A stretch of 64,000 nt of DNA, from assembly GCF_031143425.1 (NCBI RefSeq), contig NC_090439.1, positions 354,138,027-354,202,026 on the forward strand. The letters are read 5' to 3'. Under the pieces are notes generated by a model that saw only the letters and a list, made by a program, of their open reading frames with translations, did no database searches and had not been told where the DNA came from. The first letter of the stretch is position 1; the number at the start of each line of letters is the position of its first letter. The position numbers and the translations under genes are program-made. This DNA is from Pleurodeles waltl. Lineage: Eukaryota; Chordata; Amphibia; Caudata; Salamandridae. Of this stretch, positions 47,589-57,050 are shown one piece after another.

Positions 47589-47755
47589 GGTCTTCAAGTG
47601 GAGCCAGGTGGACAGTGGCAGCACTACGCGAGAGGGTCAGGGGCACACCAACAACCACAACAGTTTTTGAGTAGAGGGGCGGGGGGCACAAGGACCTGCG
47701 AGGAAGGACTCATACTCTGGTTAAATTGTGCAGACAGGAACATTGGCTACAGTTT

Positions 47756-48707
47756 TATGATCGGCTGGCAAAGGCAAGGATATTAAAGAATGGTTTCAGA
47801 TGGGGTTTTTGTTTGGGATATAGAGGTCCCCGGGTTCGCAGGTGGGCCAGTAATCTGCTCAGTGACCTTGAATATAAAGAAGTGGTGCAACGGCAACTTA
47901 AAAAAGAAATTAGAGAAGGGAGAATGGAGAATGGCAGTCCCTTTTGCAGACTGGCCACTGGAGAACCTGACTGTGTCACCCATAGACATAGTACCAAATA
48001 AAGACAAAGGACACTTTCGCCTCATTCAGCATGTGTCGTAGATAGAGGAAGGGTCAATAAATGACTTTATTCCTGAGGATCTTGTGCCCATATCTTATTC
48101 CTCAGTGGATGTGGCTATAGCTTTGGTGGCTCAGGCAGGGCAAGGTGCGCTAATGACTAATAGTGATGAGGCTGCTCCCCATGCAAACAGATGACTTCTA
48201 ACTGGTGGGTATAGAATTTGAAGGCACTTGGTAAGTGGACAAGATATTACCTATGGAGTGTTCAGTATCCTGTGTGCTCTTTGAGTGCTTCAGTTAATTT
48301 ATTCAGTGGCTGTTCATGTGGCAAACAGGTCACCGGCAGCTGACACATTACTTGGATGACTTCTTTTTTGTGGGGAATTCCAGCTCAGTGGACTGCCAGC
48401 AGGCACCTGCTAGGTTCCAGGAGCTCATGGATGACGTGGGGTCCCACTAGCAGCTGAGAAGATGGAGGGTGGCAGCATAGTCCTGTCTTTTTTAGGGATA
48501 GAGTTGAACACTAAACATATTGAGGCAAGTCTCCCAAAAGACAAGAAGGAAGCAATGCTATCAATGGTGGCTGCAATGCTGGCTAAAGCGAAGGTGAAAG
48601 TGAAGGAAGTACGGGTGCTGCTGGGTCACCTCAATTTTGCCTGTAGGGTAGTCAGGACAAGTAGGAATTTTTGCAGACGGTTGGGACTAGTGCTTACAGG
48701 GAACTGA
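47756..48707 (+). pseudogene. Ngaro reverse transcriptase, remnant (unit 2)
   Basis: Same blocks as 26074-27014, including YLDDFFFVG near 48350. One base is lost (GTGGGGTCCC versus GTGGGGGTCCC), breaking the frame after the palm. A 12-bp in-frame gain near 48588 extends KVKE to a longer Lys/Val run. Confidence 0.85.
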
Positions 48708-49205
48708 GATTGTCAGTGGGGGTAAAGGAGGACCAAGGATGTGGTCTGTCTTTTTGCAGTCTTTCAATGGTATTCTAATGGCTAGTCAGGACAAACATGA
48801 CTGGGATGTTCAGATATTTTCTGATGCAGCAGGAAGTCTGGGCTTTGGCCTTTTTTGACAAGGGCGTTGGTGACCTGAGAAGTGGGCAGCACAATGGAAG
48901 GCAGGGGGCAGAAGCATTGCATTCTTGGAGTTGTTTACATTGGTGGTAGTAGTTACACTGTGGGGGCAAAGTTGGCTCTCCGTAGAGTGCTGTTCCGGGT
49001 GGACAATATGGCAGTAGTGCAGGTTGTAAGAAAGCAGCCAGCCAGGGATGAGCAGAAGCTGATGTTGTTGAGAGTTTTCGTGATGGGTCGCCTGTGGCAT
49101 GACATTTCTTTCAGGATGTGGAAGTTACCAGGGACTGAAAATTACATTGCGTACGAATGTCTTGTTTTCAGTGGGAGAGATTCCGTGGGCAGGCCAAGGA
49201 GGTAG
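48708..49205 (+). pseudogene. Ngaro RNase H, remnant (unit 2)
   Basis: Same sequence blocks and breaks as 27015-27512. Confidence 0.75.
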
Positions 49206-49225
49206 ACAGGTTCAAGACCGCCATT

Positions 49226-49793
49226 CCAGTGAAGATGTGATCAGTAGGCAACAAAGGGTGATAAAATTGGTGGAAGGTTTCTTTGCGACGCCAACCAGGA
49301 GATCACAAGGGCAGGCCTGGGTGGAATTTCTAGCATCCAGAGCACAAATCCAGCTGGAAGCGGTCAGAGGATGTGGTTCAATTCATACTACACTTGATGG
49401 ACATGGGGGTGTTGCGAGTAACTATTGCAGGAAAGTTAGCAGGTATTTTCTTCAGGGGGAAGCTGCTATGGGGGTATGCCCCGTCAGCGAGGGAATTAGG
49501 GCAGAGAATGTTGGAAGGCTGGGCGAGAGAGCTGGGTCGCCCGGGTAGGCTTCAGAGACCTATCTCTGGGCTCATTCCGGCAATTGATTCAGCAGTTACC
49601 ACAGGTATGCAAAGGAGAAGAGGAGACATGCATGTTTTCTGTGATAATGTTGTGAATGTTCTTCAGGGCCTTTAGAGTATCCGAGGTGCTGGCTAAAAAG
49701 TGGAGGGAAGGAGTTGGGTGGGAGGATGTGTCATTGAGCAAAGCCAGGGTGGTAAATAAGGCTGCATAGATCCAAAACAGATCATAGCGCACA
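49226..49793 (+). pseudogene. Ngaro tyrosine recombinase N-terminal half, remnant (unit 2)
   Basis: Same as 27533-28100. The catalytic half is again not identifiable. Confidence 0.75.
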
Positions 49794-49806
49794 AGGAAAA
49801 AATTTA

Positions 49807-50833
49807 GGGGGTCATTATGACCCTGGCGGAAGGCGGAGAAGTGGCGGTAAGACCGCCAACAGGCTGGCAGTCTTTTTTTTTATAATATGACCATGGCGGT
49901 TACTGCCATGGTCATCCGCCGCTTCTCCGTTCCGCCCGCCAGGGCAGAGACGACTGCTGGGCACCTGGGTCTCCAGCCCGGCGGCCGTCACTATACTGCC
50001 AGCGGTATTTGGACCCTGCTGACCGCCATGGATTTCATGCGGTTTGAAACCGCCATGAAATCCATGGCGGTGAGCACTATCAGTGCCAGGGAATTCCTTC
50101 CCTGACACTGATAGGGGTCTCGCCCACCCCCACCCCAACTCCCTCCCCTACCCCCCACCACCCCTGCCAACCCCCAAAGGTGGCAGGACACCCCTCCCAA
50201 CCCCTACCCCAACATGACATCATTCATACACACATGACAAGCATGCAGGCACCACCAACACACATACACGCACACACACCAACATACATGCCACCATCCA
50301 CACACAGTCAGACACGCACACCCACATTCAAACATACACGCACACATCCATACAGACATACCTACAGACATACACGCACTCATTCCCAAACACCCCCGCA
50401 AGCATACACGCACCCACACACCCCCTCTACATACACACATGCACACCCCCATGCTCACACACAACACACAACACCCCCCTACCCCCCCTCCCCTCACGGA
50501 CGATCGACTTACCTGGTCCAACGATCCTCCGGGAGGGGACGGGAGCCATGGGGGCTGCTCCGCCGACACCACATCGTCAACAGAACACCACCACGGCGAA
50601 TCACAGGACGTGATTCGCTGGGCGGTGTTCTGTTGACGTGGCGGTGGAGGTGGAGCAACCTCCACTTCCCCGCCTCCCGCCATTATGGCTGTTGGCGCTC
50701 TCCGTCTGTAAAAGGACGGAGAGCTGCCAATGGTCATAATAGGCCGAGCGGCAAACCACCACCACTGGCGGTCTTCCGCACGGCGGTCCCTCAGCGGTCT
50801 TGGAAAAAGACCGCTGAGGTCATAATGACCCCA
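49807..50833. mobile_element. Miniature DNA transposon with GGGGTCATTATGACC ends (unit 2)
   Basis: Counterpart of 28114-29140, at the same site with TA on both sides. Confidence 0.8.
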
Positions 50834-51232
50834 TAGTGTTACGTGGCTGCCCATAACCGGATATATGCCTAGTCTCTTGTAGGGCCAAGTGGTCTGCGCT
50901 ATGCAGGGAGAGCAAAAGGAAGGTATTCAGGAGACGGGACAGATGTAGCACAATAGCTAACCAGCTGTTAGCAGAGCTGCAGAAAACGCTGGCAAGCGCT
51001 GTGCAAAACGCTGGCGAGCATTTGGCCCTCAGCTTTTAGCACTCATTCTTTCAGGATTGGCATGGCAACGGAGGCATGTAGATGAGGTTGGGGAAAGGAG
51101 GACATCATGAGGCTGGGATGATGGTCCTCTGATTGTTTCAGGAGATATGTGTGTTCTGGTGTGGAGGATGGAGGCATCCCGTCTAGTGTGCTGTGATATT
51201 TACATATGTTTCTGTTACAGTTACGGTTGCTG

Positions 51233-51812
51233 GGCCACAGGTGGAGGAGATTGCCATTTGGATGGCTGGACACTCCTTCGTCAAATGAATGGCTCGGCAG
51301 GTGACACAGAGAGGAATGGGGGCTGATTTGGGTTTACATTGACAGGGCATCTTGGTGACTTGGAAAGGAAAGGGTGATATGAGATGCCGAGAACTGATCA
51401 ATTTTTTGAATGGTATGATGGCAAGGGGTAGAAGTCTAGACTTATTGATTCTGCATGTGGGTGAGAATTATTTGGTCCAAGAGAAGAGTGTGGTGTTGAT
51501 GAGGCATTGCAAAAGTATATGAATGAGTTGAGGGCTCAATGGTCTGGCTGTTTTGTTTTGTGGACTGAGCTCATGCTGCACAGACAGTGATGAGCAGCAG
51601 TGAAGCCAGCAGCAGTGGATATGGCTTGTAGAAAGCTCAGAGAGATGAGCCGTTTTTGCAGAAGTATAGGTGTTGGCAGACTTTGCCATTCAGACATGAT
51701 ATATGACAATGTGGAATTCTTTAGAAGTGATGGACTGCACTTGTCTACAATAGGGATGGAGTTGTACTTACTAGAGGTCCAAGAGGTAGTTGTGACAACG
51801 TTGAAGTTATAG
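51233..51812 (+). pseudogene. SGNH-hydrolase-like module of the Ngaro (unit 2)
   Basis: Same GHSFVK, LHVGENYL and DGLHLS blocks as 29540-30119, with the same stops. Confidence 0.72.
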
Positions 51813-52168
51813 ATTTGAACAAGGAGAGGAGACAGAGCAGGGATAGAGGTGAGAGATAAATGGGGGGTTAGAAAAGACAGGATCGGATGTTTTCTGGGTG
51901 GCGGTGGCATAAACGTTTGTACTGAAGGTTACAGAACTTTAGGTTGTGTTTACATTGGTAAGAAAAAGGCAGTGGGGGGGCAGACTGGAAGTTTAGACTT
52001 AGAGGTAGTTCATTAGAGAATAGTTGTTTAGAGTTAAGACTTTATTGTGTTAGCATGGAGGAGTACGTCAAAAGTTGGACATGGCCTGTTAATAAAGAAA
52101 GGCTGATTGGGAAGGGGTCTTGTGGGTGGGATAGTGTGGTGGGTAGGTTGTTAGTAAATTAAGTGTTG

Positions 52169-52847
52169 TGGCGAATCGTATTTATTTTTATTGGGATTCT
52201 GGAGATTAGCGTAGCCCATTGGCTTGCAGGCCTGTGCCCCCGTCACCTAGTGACTTTTAACCTACTTAGCTTGCTCTGATTTAGTCCATTTATTTTATTA
52301 TTTCGTTTTTTCATTTGAGATGGCTGCTGTTGTTTATATTTTATAAAGATGTTTTGGTTTACATTATCCGTGCCACTCTGTGAAGGTGTCACTATCAGCG
52401 TCATAATCAAGTGATGTACGCAGGTATTCACATCATGTCCCTTTCTCACTTACGAGTGATAGGAACATAATGTACACTAGTTGGGGATTGCTTACATAAT
52501 TGCCGCCACAAGTCTGACATCTTATCAATTGTTTGGGAACATACCTGTGTCAGGGGTCCTACATGATCTTTATAAATACATCTCACACAGACAAGGTCAT
52601 TAGAGGGATTCCTTCCAGATGCCATCTACACTGCACATCACCATGCTGCAGAAATCAGCATTTGTGTCACCACGGCGATGTCTGACCTAGAGACCTCATT
52701 TCAAGGTATTGAGAGTTAGGGGGGCCCTTCTCATGGACATGGTACTGGCATATTAGGTTTATCATTCCTAGCTCTCATGAGGTTAGAGATTAGGTTCTCT
52801 ATGCTAGGGATTGTACATTTCATGCTTATTGCAAAATGGTGGGGAAC
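52169..52847. other. No recognised gene (unit 2 copy of 30476-31154)
   Basis: Same sequence as unit 1. Confidence 0.35.
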
Positions 52848-52850
52848 TTT

Positions 52851-53774
52851 GGGCCACATTTATACTTTTTGACGCAAAACTGCGCTAACGCAGTTTTGCG
52901 TCAAAAAAATTAGCACCGGCTAACGCCATTCTGAAGCACCATGCGGGCGCCGTATTTATTCAATGACGTTAGCCGGCGTTAGCCGCCGGCGCTGCCTGGT
53001 GTGCGTGAAAAAAAATGACGTACACCAGGCAGCGCCGGCGTAGGGGAATATGGAGCTTGGGCGCCAAAAAATGGGGCAAGTCAGGCTGAGGCAAATTTTT
53101 CGCCTCAACCCGATTTGCACCATTTTTTCCGACTCCCAACCCCCATTGAAATGACTCCTGTCTTAGCAAAGACAGGAGTCATGCCCCCTTGCCCAATGGC
53201 CATGCCCAGGGGACTTCTGTCCCCTGGGCATGGTCATTGGGCATAGTGGCATGTAGGGGGGCACAAATCAGGCCCCCCTATGCCACAAATTTTTTTTAAA
53301 AAAATACTTACCTGAACTTACCTTAATGTCCCTGTGATGGGTCCCTCCATCCTTGGGTGTCCTCCTGGGGTGGGCAAGGGTGGCAGGGGGTGTCCCTGGG
53401 GGCATGGGAGGGCACCTCTGGGCTCCTTCCGAGCCCACAGGTCCCTTAACGCCTGCCTTGTCCAGGCGCCAAAAAAACGGCGCAAAAGCGGCTGGACGTC
53501 ATTTTTTTTGACCCGCCCACTCCCGGGCATGAATTTTGCCCGGGAGTGTAAATACGGCGCACATGCCTCGGAGTCAATTTTTTAGACGGGAACGCCTACC
53601 TTGCATATCATTAACGCAAAGTAGGTGTCCACGCTAAAAAGTGATGCAAACTCCATGGACTTTGGCGCTAGACGCGTCTAACGCCAAAGTATAAATATGG
53701 AGTTAGTTTTGCGTCGGAATTGCGTCAAAAAAAAACGACGCAATTCCGGCGCAAACAGAGTATAAATATGCCCC
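52851..53774 (+). mobile_element. Poly-hairpin miniature element (unit 2), TSD TTT
   Basis: Counterpart of 31158-32080, with TTT at 52848-52850 and 53775-53777. One base longer than in unit 1. Confidence 0.9.
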
Positions 53775-54190
53775 TTTGTATTCACAACTTTCATCTTCAC
53801 AATTATGCTTCTTTTATTGTTCATTGTACTAATCATTGCAGCTCATGTATTTTACCGTAGATTGCAGTCTTTTCAAGAAACATATTGAAAACTCTCCTGC
53901 AGATCCTTCATTGCCTCTGTGTTAATGAGACTTTTTGCTAACATGAGAAAAGGTTAACTTCCGTTCCACCATGACTCCCCTGAGATGTTGCAATCTGAAG
54001 TCCATGCGTAAGGCTGCCAGAAATCACCTTTTAGTGTCCGGGTTTTTGGTGAGGTACTGCTTGCGAGCCGGGAGGGTTGGGCCAACAGTTGCAACTTGTT
54101 GTAGGAGTGGCTTAGTTGCCTACAAACAAAAGTGCTGTCATCCCTAAACCAGCAGTCTCGCTTAGGCTCGAGAGTCCAACTATGATAGTG

Positions 54191-55779
54191 TTAGCGAGGA
54201 GGTAGGTTTGGCCAACGTTTGTTATTATTAATGTGCACCTGTTTCATTAAAAGCAACCTTTTGCACACCATTAAGAGGGTCAGAGTCTTTACGCACCCTG
54301 TTTCTCAATGGGGTCTTGTGGGGTAGACAAGCGTAGCGAGGATGGCACCCCTGGAGGATTTGGGAAATCGGTGCAATCAGAGTGATTGCCCCTTCAAGAA
54401 GCAGCCAAAGTTTCGGCTATGAAATAGCCCAAATAATGTACATCAAGGCTACTTTGGGCTTCCCAGCCACCATTTTATGAATGGTGACTAGGTGAACGGA
54501 GTCCCATAAGTCAACAGTTTTTCCCCATCCTCCCAAACCTAGGTGTGGCACAGGTGCTCATAAGGGTATGGCATCATAAGGGTATGGAATGTAGTTTGTT
54601 GCTTGAGACACACGCGTGGCGCGACATAGAAGTTTGTACAGAAGATTATAGATTACAGTTATGCTGTGCTTACATTGGTAAGAAACAGGCAATAGGGGTA
54701 GACAGGAGGTTTAGAATTAGAGGTAGTTCATTATAGAATAGTTGTTTGGAGTTAAGACTTTATTGTGTTGGCATGGAGTAGTACGTTAAAAGTTGGACAT
54801 GGTTTGTTAAGAAAGAAAGGCTTATTGGGGAGGGATCTTGTGGGTGGAAGGTAGGCCGGTAAGTAAATTAAGGGGCAGATTTACTAAAAAGTGGTGCAGA
54901 GTGGTGCTGCGCCAAAATTAGCGGCACCACGCTGCGTCACTTTAGAAACGCAGGAATGCACCCTATTTATCAGAATATGGCGCACCCCTGAGTTTCCCCC
55001 TGGGCTGGTGCAAAATTGAGCTGCCTAGCGCCAACGCAGGCATCCTTGCACCATCATGCAAGGATGTCTGCTTTGAGGGGTTTGATTGTTTGTGTGGGAA
55101 GGTGTCCCTTCCTGCACATAAACAATCACTAATGGCGTTTTGGTACTTCTTTGTGTGCTGCAGAAAGCAGCACACAAAGAAGTGCCAAAGCATCATTTTG
55201 AAATTATTGTTTATGTGGAGGAAGGGACACCTTCCCGCACATAAACAATAATTTCTGGCATTTTGCTCTTTCTATGCACAGTGCACACATAGAAAAAGCA
55301 AAAAACGAGGAGGAATAAAAGTATTCCTCCTTGTTGGACCTTGCTAACGCCACCCCTGGGGTGGCGTTAGATTTTGGCACTGCCTCAGGTTTACGAAAAC
55401 TCATAAAATCTGATGCAGCGTCATAATGCAATTGTTGTTGCTGTGGTACGCCCACAACAACACCCATTGCACGCCCTTTCCACGCAAAGGGCTACGTGTG
55501 AAGGGGCTGTATTTTCAAGGTGGCGTTAAGCCACTAAAAGTGGCTTAACCCCCCTTGTAAATACAGTGCAGGGCATAGCACCACCGGAGCGTCACAAAAA
55601 GTGATGCTTCGGTGGCACTAGAGGCTCTTAAATATGCCCCTAAGTCTTAGCGAGGAGGTAGTTTTGTAAACCCACTGGCCGAGGTTTGTCATTTTTAATG
55701 TGCATCTGTTTAATTGAAAGCTGCTTTTTGCACACTATTAAGAGGGTCATTGTCTTTATGCACAATGTTTCCCAATTGC
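54191..55779 (+). mobile_element. Second Ngaro remnant, internally deleted, with direct repeats
   Basis: A repeat beginning TTAGCGAGGAGGTAG occurs at about 54191-54315 and again at about 55648-55779, sharing TTTTTGCACACTATTAAGAG-type sequence. Between them lie the Ngaro 5' region (54358-54510, like 23138-23290) and a 3' coding tail (54545-54736, reading ETHAWRDIEVCTEDYRLQ and CAYIGKKQAIG) followed by a region like 30290-30470. Gag, polymerase and recombinase are absent, so this is a non-autonomous deletion derivative. A miniature element is inserted at 54872. The right duplication breakpoint (54459) lies inside it. Confidence 0.75.
54872..55640. mobile_element. Third type of poly-hairpin miniature element, TSD TAA
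   Basis: The ends are GGGGCAGATTTACTAA and TCTTAAATATGCCCC, with TAA at 54869-54871 and 55641-55643. Interior stems include CTTCTTTGTGTGCTGC/GCAGCACACAAAGAAG (about 55147-55181), AACGCCACCCC/GGGGTGGCGTT (about 55347-55369) and GAGGAATA/TATTCCTC. Ends of the GGGGCA form and a TAA duplication fit PIF/Harbinger. Confidence 0.85.
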
Positions 55780-55897
55780 TCCACTGGCAGTCACGAACTG
55801 CCTTAACAAATTTTCTGCTGATCCACAGAGACATGAACACAAAGTTTATTTCACCATTAGTGCACTGTGGTTGGGAACTGGATTTCAAAGCACTTAC

Positions 55898-56446
55898 TGA
55901 TACATGCCACAGCCACAAGGTACACGGCTCCTGAAGGCAGGGAACAGGATGAATAGAACGGCCCCATCAGGTAGTTGGAAAAGGTAAGAGCCAAAATGGC
56001 TTGTCTGGCAGGATAGCTGATTATCAAACTGGTCCAAAGGTTCAAAAAGGCCACAAATCCTCCAAATGACTCCAAGACATAAATATAGCTGGATCCAGAT
56101 TTGGTAATTGTTGTTCCTAGCTCTGCATAACAAAGGGATCCGATCACAGAAAATATCCCGCCAATTGTCCACATGACAAGCGAAAGCCCATAGGAACTGC
56201 TATGGAAAAGAACTCCTTTTGGGGAAATAAAAATAGCAGCTCCAATGGTGTTTCCTAAAAGCAGGCACACTCCACGCAGAAATGAGATCTCCTTTCTCAG
56301 ATGCACTGAGTGAGCAGAACAGCTGTCAGTGTTCTCTGGCATTTTCCTTATTTCCTGTGTTGTAATTGAGTGCTGTATGTTGCAGAAGAAACCAGAAGCT
56401 CATCGGTACAGAAGGGAGTAGGTAGGGAAGCACAGCTACCACTAGT
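55898..56446 (-). CDS. First coding exon of an SLC7A-family amino-acid transporter
   Basis: The exon opens after a pyrimidine-rich tract and CAG acceptor (exon start 56446). It has about 100 bases of 5' UTR, an ATG at 56342 with A at -3, 148 codons, and a GTAAGT donor at 55897. The protein has the SLC7 light-chain start: LRKEISFLRGVCLLLGNTIG, the TM1 turn GAAIFISPKGVL (residues 34-45), TM2 (about 53-75, ending CYAELG), and TM3 with AFLNLWTSL. Cys133 in PFYSSCSLP occupies the place of the cysteine that links these transporters to SLC3 heavy chains. The wording is nearest to SLC7A13 and SLC7A9, but I cannot choose. It would be a plasma-membrane amino-acid exchanger subunit. Later exons are not visible in the 55 kb downstream. 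Confidence 0.82.
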
Positions 56447-56592
56447 CTGCAAAGGAGAAAGCAGAAGAAAGAAGAATAAATCAAACAGCATACAAAAAAT
56501 CACTTCATACCTATCCCAGAATATTTCCAAATCATAGAAATCAATTTTCATATGTGATCCAAACAAATATTGAGCTTTCCCAAACAACGTTG

Positions 56593-56594
<2 letters not shown>

Positions 56595-56656
<62 letters not shown>
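56595..56656. repeat. (TA)n microsatellite, about 31 units
   Basis: A pure TA run 150 bp upstream of the transporter exon, ending in TAGATA. Confidence 0.95.
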
Positions 56657-56658
<2 letters not shown>

Positions 56659-57050
56659 TATTTACTATTCCAAAGTGATTTCAACCACTGAAAGTCTGAA
56701 TAATCAAGTTTGGGCATTTCTTGTAGAGCACATCATTTCAAGAAAAAAACTCATTCCACCTGTACTGTGGCCTAAAAAGATAATTCACATTTAGGCTAAT
56801 TAAACCCATTATGGGGCATTTTTGTTTATAATTTATTCATGTAATTTTTGTTCGAGGTATTTGATTAATGCTTACGGTTATTTTGTTTGAGAGCTAAAGA
56901 CAGTTTCCAAAACTTTCTATTTGTTACTATCTTTCATGTCAGGTTCTTCTTCATGTATCTAGGCCTGCACAAGCAAGTGGAAGTTTACACTGTTGTTCCC
57001 ATATGGATAATTTCATACTTTGAAAGCTGATTAGCACATTTAGGACATCA
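56657..57050. other. No recognised feature
   Basis: AT-rich sequence upstream of the exon, presumably intronic or in the 5' flank of the transporter gene. Confidence 0.35.

Larger units (their letters stand above)
44825..52168 (+). mobile_element. Ngaro-type retrotransposon, decayed (unit 2)
   Basis: Counterpart of 23138-30475 with the same order of remnants and the same nested element. It differs by small indels, listed in the pieces below. Confidence 0.82.
32766..54459 (+). repeat. Unit 2 of the 21.7-kb direct tandem duplication
   Basis: A 21,694-bp copy of 11111-32765. Its left end is in the middle of the L2-like LINE and its right end, at ACTTTGGGC|TTCCCAG, continues into the unbroken Ngaro remnant. 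The junction bases GC are shared by both breakpoints. Confidence 0.97.

Noticed and set aside
54963..55467. Frames at 54963-55196 and 55204-55467 as small genes
   Set aside because: Both lie in the TAA-flanked miniature element and cross its hairpins.
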